A stretch of DNA of 61,187 bases from Acidimicrobiales bacterium. Lineage in GTDB: Bacteria; Actinomycetota; Acidimicrobiia; Acidimicrobiales; Aldehydirespiratoraceae. The DNA lies in contig JAJCXZ010000083.1 in the NCBI GenBank assembly GCA_029263175.1, forward strand, positions 1 to 61,187, read 5' to 3'. Shown here piece by piece: positions 1-9,547 of the stretch. Made by a program: the position numbers and the translations under genes. Every line of letters starts with the position of its first letter. The stretch's first letter is position 1. Below the pieces are notes generated by a model. It searched no databases. It was not told the DNA's origin and saw only the letters and a list, made by a program, of their open reading frames with translations.

Positions 1-1
1 A

Positions 2-178
2 TATGTCGGCACGGATCTTACGGTTGCGTTCAACCCGGAGTACCTGATCGACGGGATCGAGGTCGCCCCTGGCGATGAGATCACCCTCGAGACAGTCGAC
101 GAGTTGAAGCCGGCGCTGCTCAAGTCGGCTGACGACCCTGCGTTCCTCTATCTGTTGATGCCCGTCCGCGTGAGCTGA
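2..178 (+). CDS. dnaN: DNA polymerase III beta subunit (sliding clamp), C-terminal fragment
   Basis: Only the last 58 residues are in the window. The frame reads through ...NPEYLIDGIE... and ends ...LMPVRVS before a TGA at 176-178. An N-P-x-Y-L element followed by a terminal LMPVR is the usual end of the beta clamp. The clamp tethers polymerase III to DNA as a homodimeric ring. recF follows after 10 bases, the standard dnaA-dnaN-recF-gyrB order, so dnaA and the origin should lie just left of the window. The call rests on this short tail plus synteny. Confidence 0.9.
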   Translation, partial: YVGTDLTVAFNPEYLIDGIEVAPGDEITLETVDELKPALLKSADDPAFLYLLMPVRVS

Positions 179-188
179 CCGGGCACCG

Positions 189-1280
189 GTGAAGCTCCGC
201 TCCCTCCACATCGAGAATTGGCGGTCCTACGAGACGGCAGATGTGTCGTTTGGTGATGGCCTGACCGCGATCGTCGGCGACAACGGCAACGGCAAGACCA
301 ACCTCCTCGAAGCCATCGGTTGGCTTGGTGGCATCGGCTCCTTTCGGGGAGCCCCCGATGACGCGCTGGTGCGGCTCGGTGCAGACTCCGCGATCCTGCG
401 GGCGGTGGGGGAGAGCCTCGACGGTCGTGAGCAGTTGATCGAGGCCGAAATTCCGCGAGTCGGACGGAATCGCATTCAGGTGAACCGACAGCGCCTCCCC
501 CGGATGGGCGACCTTCTCGGCGTTCTTCAGGTAACGGTGTTCTCTCCTGATGATCTCGAACTCGTGAAGGCCGGCCCCACGCTTCGCCGGGGGTGGGTCG
601 ACGCGGCGCTCGCCAGCCGCCATCCGAAGCATGCGGCACTGCGCAGCGATGTCGAACGTGTCCTCAAACAGCGCAACGCGTTGCTGAGGTCGGCCGGTGG
701 TCGTCTGGATGCCGATGCGGAGTTCACTCTCGACGTTTGGGATTCGAAGCTGGCGGAGACCGGGTCCACGCTGGTGAATGCCAGACGGGATCTGCTCGAC
801 GAGATGGCCGGCGAACTCTCCCGCGCCTATGACGCGGTCGCCCAGAGCGCGGCCGCGGTCACCGCGGTGTATCAACAGAGCTGGGAGGGAGAGCTCGGCG
901 CGGCCCTGCTGGCGTCGCGCCGGCTTGACGTACGTCGTGGTGTCAGCACTGTCGGTCCACACCGCGACGAGATCCTGCTTTCCATCGGTGGAGCTCCGGC
1001 GCGGACCCACGCGTCACAAGGGGAGCAACGGTCGTTGGCATTGGCACTTCGCCTCGCCGCCGACGCTGTCGTTCGGGTGGCGGGCATCGCCGAGCCGGTC
1101 TTGTTGCTCGATGATGTGTTCTCCGAGCTCGATCCCGGTCGTGCCGGCGCCCTGCTCGACGCGTTGCCCGATTCGCAACGCCTGCTCACGACCGCGGCCG
1201 GGTTGCCTCCCGCCGCTCGACCCGACCATGTCCTTTCGGTCGCCGTTGGTCGAGTGTCGGATGGGAAGGTGGACCGGTGA
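189..1280 (+). CDS. recF: DNA replication and repair protein RecF
   Basis: 363 residues, normal for RecF, an SMC-like ABC ATPase that loads RecA at gaps with RecO and RecR. Visible motifs are the Walker A GDNGNGKT (residues 30-37), the ABC signature region SQGEQRSLALALR and the Walker B LLLDDVFSELD. The N-terminus KLRSLHIENWRSY is typical of RecF. The start is a GTG 10 bases after the dnaN stop. The 3' end overlaps the DUF721 gene by four bases (GTGA), so the two are translationally coupled. Confidence 0.96.
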   Translation: MKLRSLHIENWRSYETADVSFGDGLTAIVGDNGNGKTNLLEAIGWLGGIGSFRGAPDDALVRLGADSAILRAVGESLDGREQLIEAEIPRVGRNRIQVNRQRLPRMGDLLGVLQVTVFSPDDLELVKAGPTLRRGWVDAALASRHPKHAALRSDVERVLKQRNALLRSAGGRLDADAEFTLDVWDSKLAETGSTLVNARRDLLDEMAGELSRAYDAVAQSAAAVTAVYQQSWEGELGAALLASRRLDVRRGVSTVGPHRDEILLSIGGAPARTHASQGEQRSLALALRLAADAVVRVAGIAEPVLLLDDVFSELDPGRAGALLDALPDSQRLLTTAAGLPPAARPDHVLSVAVGRVSDGKVDR

Positions 1281-1591
1281 TGTCTCGCCCCGATCCCGGC
1301 CCCCGCCGAATCGGCAACGCCCTCGACCGACTCCTGGGGTCGATGCGTGCCCCCTCGGTCGACGTGCTCGATTCCGTGTTCTCGCGATGGGAGGAGATCG
1401 TTGGTGCCGAGCTCGCGGCCCACACTCAGCCGGCCGCGATCGACGGAGACCAACTGGTTGTCTCGGTGGATGATCCGACGTGGGCCAGTGAGTTTCGTTG
1501 GCTCGAGCCCCACGTCCTCGAACGGGTTCGAGAGGTCTCCGGATCGGACCGGATCACCCGCCTTCTGGTCCGAGTGAAACCGCGGCGCTGA
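1277..1591 (+). CDS. DUF721 / DciA-family protein
   Basis: 104 residues. The N-terminal basic stretch and the core (LDRLLGSM...VFSRWEEIVGAELAAHTQPAAIDGDQLVVSVDDPTWASEF) match the DUF721 family. In bacteria without DnaC/DnaI, this family includes DciA, which helps load the replicative helicase DnaB. Location between recF and gyrB is the standard actinobacterial place. The GTG at 1277 gives a GTGA overlap with the recF stop and has GGGAAGG seven bases upstream. An ATG at 1280 is an alternative start. The helicase-loading role comes from the family, not from this sequence. Confidence 0.9.
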   Translation: MMSRPDPGPRRIGNALDRLLGSMRAPSVDVLDSVFSRWEEIVGAELAAHTQPAAIDGDQLVVSVDDPTWASEFRWLEPHVLERVREVSGSDRITRLLVRVKPRR

Positions 1592-1637
1592 AGCCCGAAA
1601 TCGGCTCGGCAGTCGGCGCGAATCACACGCGTGTAAC

Positions 1638-1646
1638 TGGTAAGCT
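1638..1646 (+). promoter_or_regulatory. Candidate extended -10 promoter for gyrBA
   Basis: TGGTAAGCT fits the TGnTAnnnT extended -10 form, and it lies in the 246-base gap between the DUF721 gene and gyrB. No convincing -35 is seen, as is common for extended -10 promoters. If used, transcription would begin near 1653. That would exclude the possible upstream gyrB start at 1649 and give a leader of about 185 bases. Nothing else recognisable was found in 1592-1837. Confidence 0.3.
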
Positions 1647-1837
1647 GGGTGGACCGTGATCGGGCCTGTCGACCAGCGCAAGTTCTGCTCTCCAAAGCAG
1701 CGACTTTGCGCCACGACTCCTTCAGAATCCCTGTGTTTTGCTTGCCAGAACAGGGTTTCCGGTGGTCCGGCGTGAGCGGAAACGGCGAGCCGAGGTCCAC
1801 CGACGAATCTCCCGAAGGGGAGGATTCGTCCCTAGCG

Positions 1838-3862
1838 ATGGAGTCGGACATGACTGCCACGGAATCGTCCTCGTATGGCGCCTCCGACATCACGGTTCTC
1901 GAGGGGCTCGAGGCCGTACGAAAACGACCCGGAATGTACATCGGGTCCACCGGTCCGACCGGCCTGCACCACCTCGTGTGGGAGGTGGTCGACAACTCCG
2001 TCGATGAGGCCATGGCGGGTCACTGCACGCGCATCGACATCACCCTCACCGCTGATGGTGCCTGCGAGGTCAGCGACGACGGCCGCGGAATCCCGGTCGA
2101 CAAACACCCCAAGTACGAAGACCTCTCTGCTGCCGAAGTGGTGCTCACCGTGCTGCACGCCGGCGGCAAGTTCGGTGGCGAAGGCTACAAGGTGTCCGGC
2201 GGGCTCCACGGCGTCGGTATCTCGGTCGTCAACGCACTGTCCCAGCGCGTCGAGGTCGAGATCGATCGCGAGGGCACCCGCCACGCCATGGTGTTCGGTG
2301 ATGGCGGCGAACTCAAAGAACGGTTGGCACCCATCGGGGCCTCGCCGGTGGTCGACGGCACGCCTCGCACCGGCACCACCGTGCGTTTCTGGCCCGACCC
2401 CACGATCTTCGACGAGGTCGAGTTCCGCTTCCAGACACTGATCGAACGTTTCCAGATGATGGCGTTCCTCAACCGCGGCCTCGAGATCCGGGTGCGGGAT
2501 CTGCGTGAGAACGCTCGTCCGATTGCACCACAGGGCACGGATTCAGATGGATCGGACGCCGACGGCAGCGAGGCTCAGTGGGTCGTTTTCAAGTACGACG
2601 GCGGCATCATCGACTTCGTCAGCCACGTCAACGCCTCGAAAGACGCGTTGTTCGAGATCGTCGGCTACTTCGAGGGCGCCGAAACGATCGCCGACAACGC
2701 CCATGAGGCCGAGATCGCGTTCCAGTGGAACACCGGCTTCAACTCCGACGGGCTGCACAGTTTCGCCAACGGCATCGCCACCCGCGAAGGCGGCATGCAC
2801 GAGCAGGGGTTCCGCACGGCACTGACACGCACCGTCAACGCCTACGCCCGGGAAAAGGGGATCCTGAAAGAGAAGGACGACAACCTCCAGGGCGAAGACA
2901 TTCGCGAAGGCCTCACCGCCATCATCTCGGTACGCATCGGCGAGCCTCAGTTCGAGGGGCAGACCAAGTCGAAGCTCGGCAATGTGTCGATGCGTTCGTT
3001 GGTCGAGCGTGTCACCAATGAGCGCTTGGCCGAATGGCTCGAGGAGCATCCCGGCGAGGCCAAAGTGATGGTCACCAAGGCCACCAACGCCGCCCGCGCC
3101 CGCATGGCTGCGTCCGATGCTCGCAAGGCCATCCGGTCGAAGTCGCTGCTCGACGGCGCCGGCATGCCCGACAAGCTCAAGGACTGCTCGGCGAAAGAGC
3201 CGGAGCGCCGCGAGCTGTTCATCGTGGAGGGCGACTCCGCCGGCGGTTCCGCCGTGCGTGCCCGCGACCCCGAGACCCAGGCGATCCTGCCGATCCGCGG
3301 CAAGATCCTCAACGTCGAGCGTGCCCGCATCGACAAGATGCTGAAGAACAACGAAGTGCAAACCCTGATCACCGCCATCGGTGCCGGGTTTGCCGACGAC
3401 TTCGACGTCGAGCAGGCCCGCTACCACAAGGTGATTCTGCTGGCCGACGCCGATGTCGACGGCAGCCACATCCGCACACTGCTCCTCACCTTCTTCTTCC
3501 GCCAGATGCGTCCCTTGGTCGAAGCCGGTTTCGTCTACATCGCGCAACCCCCCCTTTATTCCACGAAGGTCTCCAACAAGGAGACTGTGTATCTGAAGGA
3601 CGACACGGCCAAGGATGCGTTCATAGCCGAACGCCCCAACTACAACAAGGACTTCCAGCGCCTGAAGGGCCTCGGCGAGATGGACTGGGACGAACTCCGC
3701 GACACCACCATGGATGTCGGGTCCCGCTCGCTTCTCCAGGTGTCGGTCGACCAAGCCGCCATCGCCGATGAAGTCATGTCGATCCTGATGGGTGACGACG
3801 TCGAGCAACGCAAGAACTTCATCGTGACCAACGCGCGTGAAGTCCGGAACCTGGATTTCTGA
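1838..3862 (+). CDS. gyrB: DNA gyrase subunit B
   Basis: 674 residues from the chosen ATG. GHKL ATPase motifs DNSVDEA and DDGRGIP, the TOPRIM motifs EGDSAGGSA and DADVDGSHI, PIRGKILNVE, and the C-terminal gyrase end (MGDDVEQRKNFI) are all present. With GyrA it forms the A2B2 enzyme that introduces negative supercoils. An acidic inserted loop (residues about 233-244) interrupts the transducer domain. The frame stays open upstream to a GTG at 1649. I prefer ATG 1838 (alternatives GTG 1772 and ATG 1850) because similarity starts only at SDITVLEGLEAVRKRPGMYIG. AAGGGGAGGA at 1815-1824 is rather far from 1838, so the start is uncertain. Confidence 0.95.
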   Translation: MESDMTATESSSYGASDITVLEGLEAVRKRPGMYIGSTGPTGLHHLVWEVVDNSVDEAMAGHCTRIDITLTADGACEVSDDGRGIPVDKHPKYEDLSAAEVVLTVLHAGGKFGGEGYKVSGGLHGVGISVVNALSQRVEVEIDREGTRHAMVFGDGGELKERLAPIGASPVVDGTPRTGTTVRFWPDPTIFDEVEFRFQTLIERFQMMAFLNRGLEIRVRDLRENARPIAPQGTDSDGSDADGSEAQWVVFKYDGGIIDFVSHVNASKDALFEIVGYFEGAETIADNAHEAEIAFQWNTGFNSDGLHSFANGIATREGGMHEQGFRTALTRTVNAYAREKGILKEKDDNLQGEDIREGLTAIISVRIGEPQFEGQTKSKLGNVSMRSLVERVTNERLAEWLEEHPGEAKVMVTKATNAARARMAASDARKAIRSKSLLDGAGMPDKLKDCSAKEPERRELFIVEGDSAGGSAVRARDPETQAILPIRGKILNVERARIDKMLKNNEVQTLITAIGAGFADDFDVEQARYHKVILLADADVDGSHIRTLLLTFFFRQMRPLVEAGFVYIAQPPLYSTKVSNKETVYLKDDTAKDAFIAERPNYNKDFQRLKGLGEMDWDELRDTTMDVGSRSLLQVSVDQAAIADEVMSILMGDDVEQRKNFIVTNAREVRNLDF

Positions 3863-6390
3863 TGACTGACATCCCCACAGACGAACTCGACAACGATGGC
3901 GAACCCGATGGCGTGACCGTCATCGAGATCCAGGAGGAGATGGAGAGCTCCTTCCTCGACTACGCCATGTCGGTCATCATCAGCCGCGCCCTGCCTGATG
4001 CTCGCGACGGCTTGAAGCCGGTGCATCGCCGCATCCTGTGGTCGATGTATGACCAGGGGTTTCGCCCCGACCGCAATCATGTGAAGTGCGCTCGTGTCAC
4101 CGGCGACGTGATGGCGCGATTCCATCCGCACGGCGACAGCGCGATCTATGACGCCCTGGCCCGCATGGCGCAGCCGTTTTCGCTGCGCCATCCGCTCATC
4201 GACTTCCACGGCAACTACGGCTCACCGGAGGATCCGCCGGCGGCCGCGCGCTACACGGAGTGCAAGCTCGACCAGCTGGCGATGCAGATGCTCGCCGACA
4301 TCGACGAGAACACCGTCGATTTCATCGACAACTACTCCGGCGACTTCACCGAGCCCGCAGTTCTTCCGGCCCGGTTCCCCAACCTGTTGGTGAACGGCAG
4401 CCAAGGCATCGCCGTAGGCATGGCCACCAACATCCCGCCCCACAACCTCAATGAGGTCTGTGACGCGGTCACTCACTTGCTGAGCCATCCCGATGCCAGC
4501 ATCGACGACCTCATGGAATTCGTCCGCGGTCCCGACTTCCCGACCGGTGGTCAGATCCTCGGCCGTGTCGGAATCGAATCGGCCTACCGCACCGGAAGGG
4601 GCTCGGTGAAGATGCGAGCCAGCACCGAGCTCCGCGAGAAGGGGCAACGCCAAGAGATCGTTGTCACCGCGTTCCCATACCAGATCTCCGCCGGTGCAGT
4701 GGCCCGCAAGATCGTCGACCTGGTCCGCAACCACGAACTCGATGGCATCTCCAACGTCAACGACGAGTCGTCGGGTGACGAGACCCGGTTCGTCATCACC
4801 TTGAAACGCGATGCCAACCCGGAGGTTGTGCTCAACAACCTGTGGAAGAGCACCCCGCTGCAGTCGAGCTTCGGCGTCAACATGGTGGCGCTCGTCGGCG
4901 GCGTGCCGCGTACGCTCAACCTGCGCGATGCCCTGGTGGCCTATGTCGATCATCAAATCGAGGTCATCACCCGCCGTTCGGAGTACCGCCTCGATCAAGC
5001 CCAGAAACGGCTTCATATCGTCGAAGGCCTGATCAAGGCCCTCGACCTGATCGACGAGATCATTGCCACGATCCGCGCCAGCGCAGATCGCAGTGCCGCC
5101 CGGGAGGCGCTCATGGCCGGTATCGCGCCCTCCGCGGGCGGCGCTGTCATCGAGTTCTCCGAGGTGCAGGCCAACCACATTCTCGACATGCAGCTCGGTC
5201 GTCTCACGCGTCTCGGCCGCACCGACCTCGAGACCGAGTCCGGCGAGCTTCGCTCCACGATCGAGGGGCTCGAGGAGATCCTGGGCGACGACGTGAAGCT
5301 GCGAGCGGTCATCGTCGAAGAGCTCGGCGCGATTCGCGAGAAGTTCGGCGAGGAGCGTCGATCGGCTCTCGAGATCGATCCCGGCGAGTTCGACATCGAA
5401 GATCTGATCGACGACGATCCGCTTGTGTTCACCATGTCCGCATCGGGCTATGTGAAGACGACGCCGGCCGATGAATTCCGGGCCCAGGGCCGCGGCGGTC
5501 GCGGCATCGCCGGCGCCAAGCTCAAAGACGAGGACACCCTCACCCATCTCATCCAGACGTCCGCGCACAGCTATCTGTTGTTCTTCTCCACGCGCGGCCG
5601 CGTCTATCGATTGAAGGCGCATGAGATCCCGGTCGCCACCCGCACCGCACGGGGCACCGCAATCGTCAACCTGCTGCCGTTGCAGGACGATGAGACGATC
5701 CAGGCGATCATCGATACGCGCGACTACGAGACGAAGCGATTCCTGTTCTTCGCCACGGCCAAGGGCAGGGTGAAGAAGACCAGGTTCAACGCCTACGACT
5801 CCTCACTGCGTGCGGGTCTCATCGCCATCAAGCTCAACGACGACGATGAACTGGTCGAGGTCATCCCGACCAACGGTGTGTTCGACATTCTGCTGTCGTC
5901 CCGCTTTGGGCAGACCATCCGCTTCAAAGAAGACCAGGTTCGGGCGATGGGCCGCAACGCGGCGGGTGTGCTCGGTCTGAAGTTCAAGAAGAAGGGTGAT
6001 GCAGTTGTGGCCTGCGACGTCGCGCTCGACGGCGCAACCCTGTTGCACGTAACCGAACGGGGTTATGGCAAGCGGACCTCGGTGGATGATTATCCGCCGA
6101 AGGGGCGCGGCGGCATGGGTGTGGTCGGCATCAAGATTTCCGACGAGAAGGGCCCGGTCGTCGGCACCCTCATGGTCGAGGACGACGATGAGATGCTGGC
6201 TGTCACCCGCAACGGTGTGCTCATCCGCACCCGTGTCGAAGACATCTCCATGCAGGGGCGTACTGCCAGCGGCGTGAAGATCATCACCCCCGACGACGAT
6301 GACATCGTCGCCTCGATTGCGCTGGTCACACCAGAGGTCGAGATCGAGGCCGAGGTCGAGGCTGACCCCGAGGCCGAAGCCACCGAATAG
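3862..6390 (+). CDS. gyrA: DNA gyrase subunit A
   Basis: 842 residues. It overlaps gyrB by one base (TGATG), so translation is coupled. The catalytic tyrosine is Y131 in AARYTECKL. The quinolone-determining region reads [12 protein letters not shown], with Ser93 and Asp97 at the usual sensitive-type positions. The C-terminal beta-pinwheel carries a GyrA-box-like QGRGGRGI near residue 545. The protein ends in an acidic tail rich in Glu. It breaks and rejoins DNA in the gyrase heterotetramer. Confidence 0.97.
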   Translation: MTDIPTDELDNDGEPDGVTVIEIQEEMESSFLDYAMSVIISRALPDARDGLKPVHRRILWSMYDQGFRPDRNHVKCARVTGDVMARFHPHGDSAIYDALARMAQPFSLRHPLIDFHGNYGSPEDPPAAARYTECKLDQLAMQMLADIDENTVDFIDNYSGDFTEPAVLPARFPNLLVNGSQGIAVGMATNIPPHNLNEVCDAVTHLLSHPDASIDDLMEFVRGPDFPTGGQILGRVGIESAYRTGRGSVKMRASTELREKGQRQEIVVTAFPYQISAGAVARKIVDLVRNHELDGISNVNDESSGDETRFVITLKRDANPEVVLNNLWKSTPLQSSFGVNMVALVGGVPRTLNLRDALVAYVDHQIEVITRRSEYRLDQAQKRLHIVEGLIKALDLIDEIIATIRASADRSAAREALMAGIAPSAGGAVIEFSEVQANHILDMQLGRLTRLGRTDLETESGELRSTIEGLEEILGDDVKLRAVIVEELGAIREKFGEERRSALEIDPGEFDIEDLIDDDPLVFTMSASGYVKTTPADEFRAQGRGGRGIAGAKLKDEDTLTHLIQTSAHSYLLFFSTRGRVYRLKAHEIPVATRTARGTAIVNLLPLQDDETIQAIIDTRDYETKRFLFFATAKGRVKKTRFNAYDSSLRAGLIAIKLNDDDELVEVIPTNGVFDILLSSRFGQTIRFKEDQVRAMGRNAAGVLGLKFKKKGDAVVACDVALDGATLLHVTERGYGKRTSVDDYPPKGRGGMGVVGIKISDEKGPVVGTLMVEDDDEMLAVTRNGVLIRTRVEDISMQGRTASGVKIITPDDDDIVASIALVTPEVEIEAEVEADPEAEATE

Positions 6391-6391
6391 C

Positions 6392-6425
6392 GACTTCCCC
6401 GTCGACAACTGACGGTTGGGGAGTC
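6392..6425 (+). promoter_or_regulatory. Hairpin after gyrA that covers the next gene's ribosome binding site
   Basis: GACTTCCC (6392-6399) can pair with GGGGAGTC (6418-6425), with one G-T wobble. An inner CGTC/GACG pairing is also possible. No T-run follows. The right arm contains the GGGGAG Shine-Dalgarno of the TadE-like gene that starts at 6428. It could be a weak terminator of the gyrase operon or a fold that masks that ribosome binding site. Confidence 0.3.
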
Positions 6426-6427
6426 CG

Positions 6428-6775
6428 ATGGACGAAACACGTACTCGCACCGGGCGAGGCGATCGGGGGCAGGTCCTGCCCCTGATGGCACTCGCCTTGA
6501 TCGTGGCGCTCAGCCTCGCCCTTTTGCTGGCCCGATTGGCACCGCTGGTGGACGACGCGGCGCGGGCACAGACGGCCGCCGATGCAGCTGCGCTCGCCGG
6601 CGCGGCCGAGGGCCGGTCCGCCGCCGCCCGATTCGCAAACGCCAACGGCGGCGAGCTGATCGACTTTCACCAGGACGGGTCGATCGTCGAGGTGACGGTG
6701 CGAGTCGGTCACGCGTCTGCTGACGCATCTGCTCGGTTCCGAGTCGACTGGGTTGCGGCTCCTGGAGGGGGTTGA
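6428..6775 (+). CDS. TadE-like pilus/secretion-neighbourhood protein
   Basis: 115 residues. A short Arg-rich N-terminus with RGQVLP is followed by one membrane helix (LMALALIVALSLALLLARL), then ADAAALAGA, the pattern of small TadE-like or Flp-pilus minor pseudopilin-like actinobacterial proteins. The remainder should be extracytoplasmic. GGGGAG at 6418-6423 lies four bases before ATG 6428, which decides the start over an upstream TTG at 6416. Such genes usually sit beside tad secretion genes. None is nearby, so this is an isolated copy of unknown role. Confidence 0.65.
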   Translation: MDETRTRTGRGDRGQVLPLMALALIVALSLALLLARLAPLVDDAARAQTAADAAALAGAAEGRSAAARFANANGGELIDFHQDGSIVEVTVRVGHASADASARFRVDWVAAPGGG

Positions 6776-6820
6776 CGGCGTCGTTGGCCCGAGGCGACCC
6801 GCACCCGCTAAGCATTTGCC

Positions 6821-8281
6821 ATGACTCTCGCCATCCGCAATGCGTTGATCTTCGACGGCACGGGATCGGAGCCGAGCGTGGGAGATGTGCTGATCGACGC
6901 CGACCGCATCGGTGCCGTCGGAGGTGTCGGCCCCGCGGACGAGGAGATCGACGGAACCGGCCTCGCCGTGGCGCCTGGCTTCATCGACGTCCACACCCAC
7001 GACGACTTCGCGGCGCTTTTCCATCGCGACATGACGTTCAAGTCCCGCGGTGGCGTCACGACATGCATCGTCGGCAACTGTGGTTTCGGCGCGGCCCCCT
7101 GGGATGCCGCATCGGTGATGGCGCAATCGATTCATCCCAAGGCCGAGATGCCGCGCTACGACGGTTACGCCGGCTATCTCGCAGCCCTCGAGGCGAACCC
7201 GCCGGGTGTCAACATCGGCGTACTCGCCGGCCACGGCACCATCCGGATGGCCGTCATGGGCACAGAGCGTCGCGCCCCTACCGACGTCGAGATGGCCGAG
7301 ATGCACGAGATCGTCGTGGAGGCGCTCGACGCCGGTGTCCTGGGGCTGTCCACCGGGTTGATCTACGAGCCGGGTCGACACGCGCAGACCGAGGAGATCA
7401 TCGAACTCACATCGGCGTTGCAGGGCACGACGGCGTTGTACGCCTCTCACATGCGCAACGAAGCGGAGGATCTGCTCGCCGCCGTCCGAGAAACCATTCG
7501 CATCGGCGCGGAGACCGGTGTTCCGGTCCAGATCTCGCACCACAAGGCCACGGGTAGAGCGAACTGGGGCCTGGTCCGCGAGTCGCTCGCCCTGATCGAC
7601 GACGCCCGAGCGTCCGGTCAGGTCGTCAACGCCGATCAGTACCCGTACACCGCGGGCAGCACCCTGCTGCGCGCAGTGATGCAGAACAAGATGTTCGACG
7701 ACGAGGACGGCGCCGATGGAGTCGTGGTCGCCTCATGTGCGGCTCGTCCAGAGTGGGAGGGTCGGTCGATCGCTGACCTGGCCGCCGAATGGGAGGTCGA
7801 GCCCGTGGCTGCGGCTCGCCGTGTGGTGGACGAGGACGGCAGCACGTTCGTCGTGATCCACAGCATGTGCGAGCCCGATGTGGAGCTGGTCATGGCCCAC
7901 CCATCGACGATGGTGGGGTCCGACGGACTCCCCACGCTCGACGCGCGGCCGCACCCCCGGCTCTACAACACCTTCGCCCGGGTGCTCGGTCTCTACAGTC
8001 GTGAACGGGGTGTCTTGTCGATGGCCGAGGCGGTGCGCCGCATGACGGGCTACTCCGCCGACACCTTCGGACTCGTCGACCGCGGCTACGTCCGCCGTGG
8101 GGGCTTCGCCGACCTCGTCGTTTTCGATCCGGCCGGCGTCATCGACCAGGGCACGTTCGACGATCCGAATCAGTATCCGATCGGCATTCAGCATGTGTTT
8201 GTCAACGGCGTCGAGGTTGTGCGTGACGATGTGCCAACCGGTGCCCTTCCCGGCCGGGCGCTTCGTCGCGTCGATACCTAG
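6821..8281 (+). CDS. D-aminoacylase-type amidohydrolase
   Basis: 486 residues. Amidohydrolase-superfamily architecture: an N-terminal beta-sandwich strand (LAIRNALIFDGTG), the metal-binding HTHDD, the zinc-bridging cysteine in GNCGFG, later metal histidines in ASHMRNE and ISHHKATG, and the catalytic Asp in GSDGLPTLDARPHPR. N-acyl-D-amino-acid deacylases of this family release D-amino acids from N-acyl derivatives. Substrate cannot be read from sequence, and dihydropyrimidinase-like activity is less likely given the NCG motif. A second member of the family lies at 16577. Confidence 0.85.
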   Translation: MTLAIRNALIFDGTGSEPSVGDVLIDADRIGAVGGVGPADEEIDGTGLAVAPGFIDVHTHDDFAALFHRDMTFKSRGGVTTCIVGNCGFGAAPWDAASVMAQSIHPKAEMPRYDGYAGYLAALEANPPGVNIGVLAGHGTIRMAVMGTERRAPTDVEMAEMHEIVVEALDAGVLGLSTGLIYEPGRHAQTEEIIELTSALQGTTALYASHMRNEAEDLLAAVRETIRIGAETGVPVQISHHKATGRANWGLVRESLALIDDARASGQVVNADQYPYTAGSTLLRAVMQNKMFDDEDGADGVVVASCAARPEWEGRSIADLAAEWEVEPVAAARRVVDEDGSTFVVIHSMCEPDVELVMAHPSTMVGSDGLPTLDARPHPRLYNTFARVLGLYSRERGVLSMAEAVRRMTGYSADTFGLVDRGYVRRGGFADLVVFDPAGVIDQGTFDDPNQYPIGIQHVFVNGVEVVRDDVPTGALPGRALRRVDT

Positions 8282-8342
8282 AATCTCCGTCGGTGGGGTG
8301 AAGCGGTCCCCAGGGTGGTATCCCGTACACTTCACTCTGCCC

Positions 8343-9245
8343 ATGAGCGAACTACCTGAAGCCGACGACGCCACGTTCAAACTGGCCACGGGCGAAGAGC
8401 TCGTCATGCCTGGGTTCGAGGACGACCCCGACACTGACCTGCGCGATGACACTCACCTGCACAATGACACCGACCTGCACAATGGCACTGACATTGGTGT
8501 GATGCCCGCCGACAATCGTTCGATCGACGGTTCTCTGCCACAGCTCAGCCCCGCTCCTCTGGGTGAACGTCCGCCCCGCCCCTCCTTTCTCGACAAGCGG
8601 ACCGCGGGGCGCCTACGGGCCCGCAAAGTCCGCCGCCTGGTTCGCCATGTCGAGCCCTGGTCGGTCCTCAAGATCTCCCTGATCTTCTACTTCTGTCTCT
8701 GGGTGATCCTGCTGATCGCCGGCGTCATCTTGTGGAGTCTCGCCGTGAGCTCCGGCACCGTCGACAACATCGAGACTTTCGTCACCGAACTGTTCGCACT
8801 CGAGAGCTTTACGTTCAACGCGGATCAGATTTTCCGCGCAAGTGCGATCGGCGGCCTCGTGCTCGTCGTCGCCGGCGCCGGCTTCACCGTGTTGATGGCG
8901 GTGCTGTTCAATCTGATCTCTGACGTCACCGGCGGCATGCGATTCACGGTTGTCGAAGAAGAAACGGCGCGTCCCCGCCCGAAGCGAATCCGGCCGCGAC
9001 ACAGCCGTCTGGTTCGTCCCCCGGGCCAGGCGCAGATGCCCGCGGGTCCGCCTCCGGCGCCATTCGGTCCGCAGCCGATACCTGAAGAGTTCGCTCCGAT
9101 CGTCGAGCAGTCGGTCACCGGCGATGACGTACCTGTTCTGGCCACTGCCGCCGATTCCTTCGACGCCGAGATGCCTTCCGGCGAGTTCGCCACCGGCGAC
9201 ACTCTGGATTCCGCTGAGGTGGTATCGCGGGAGACCGACGGGTAG
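8343..9245 (+). CDS. DUF3566 membrane protein downstream of gyrA
   Basis: 300 residues. A disordered acidic N-terminus with an 18-base tandem repeat is followed by a basic segment (KVRRLVRHVEPWSVLKIS) and two membrane helices (about residues 115-137 and 165-190). The core between them (GTVDNIETFVTELF) is typical of DUF3566, the family found after gyrA across Actinobacteria (Rv0007 position). Pro-rich and acidic C-terminal extension. The frame is open further upstream, but ATG 8343 is the first start clear of the preceding gene. TACACT at 8326-8331 may be its -10. Function unknown. Confidence 0.8.
   Translation: MSELPEADDATFKLATGEELVMPGFEDDPDTDLRDDTHLHNDTDLHNGTDIGVMPADNRSIDGSLPQLSPAPLGERPPRPSFLDKRTAGRLRARKVRRLVRHVEPWSVLKISLIFYFCLWVILLIAGVILWSLAVSSGTVDNIETFVTELFALESFTFNADQIFRASAIGGLVLVVAGAGFTVLMAVLFNLISDVTGGMRFTVVEEETARPRPKRIRPRHSRLVRPPGQAQMPAGPPPAPFGPQPIPEEFAPIVEQSVTGDDVPVLATAADSFDAEMPSGEFATGDTLDSAEVVSRETDG
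8430..8492 (+). repeat. 18-bp in-frame tandem repeat in the DUF3566 gene
   Basis: Three and a half copies of an 18-base unit (GACACTGACCTGCGCGAT, then variants) at 8430, 8448, 8466 and 8484. Each encodes a six-residue unit of the type DTDLxD/N. The repeat lies in the disordered N-terminal region and keeps the reading frame, so copy-number change would be tolerated. Confidence 0.85.
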
Positions 9246-9260
9246 CGTTGTGCGCCGCAC

Positions 9261-9334
<74 letters not shown>

Positions 9335-9394
9335 CGTTCCGTGTCTCCGACTTCTGGTTGTGGCCACGCATGTCCCCGATCTGGAGGCACCGAA

Positions 9395-9547
9395 ATGGGC
9401 GGAGGCCTGCTGACTCTCGTACGTCGGGCACTGGTGGCCATTGGTGCGGGAATTGCGGTAGCAGCCGCCATCCGTGTCCGCGGGAGCGGCGGCGTGCCGC
9501 CCCAGACCGGTGGTTGGCGGGAGCTCCGAGGCTCTGACCTTGAATGA
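9395..9547 (+). CDS. Small membrane-anchored protein (DLW-39-like position)
   Basis: 50 residues: one N-terminal hydrophobic helix (LLTLVRRALVAIGAGIAVAAAI) and a short tail GGWRELRGSDLE. GGAGG at 9383-9387 is seven bases before ATG 9395, an ideal site, so the longer frame beginning at 9302 inside the tRNA is rejected. In many Actinobacteria a ~40-residue DLW-39 protein sits just after this tRNA. Position and layout fit, but the sequence match is loose. Function unknown. Confidence 0.6.
   Translation: MGGGLLTLVRRALVAIGAGIAVAAAIRVRGSGGVPPQTGGWRELRGSDLE

Noticed and set aside
2543-3808. 421-codon open frame antisense to gyrB (similar long antisense frames at 4222-5622, 6326-7543, 19333-20886, 39863-40690 and 42147-43172)
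   Set aside because: High-GC DNA yields long antisense frames opposite real genes. These have no recognisable motif and lie exactly over well-supported genes on the other strand.
8430-8492. CRISPR array
   Set aside because: The units are contiguous, without spacers, and code for a repeated peptide.
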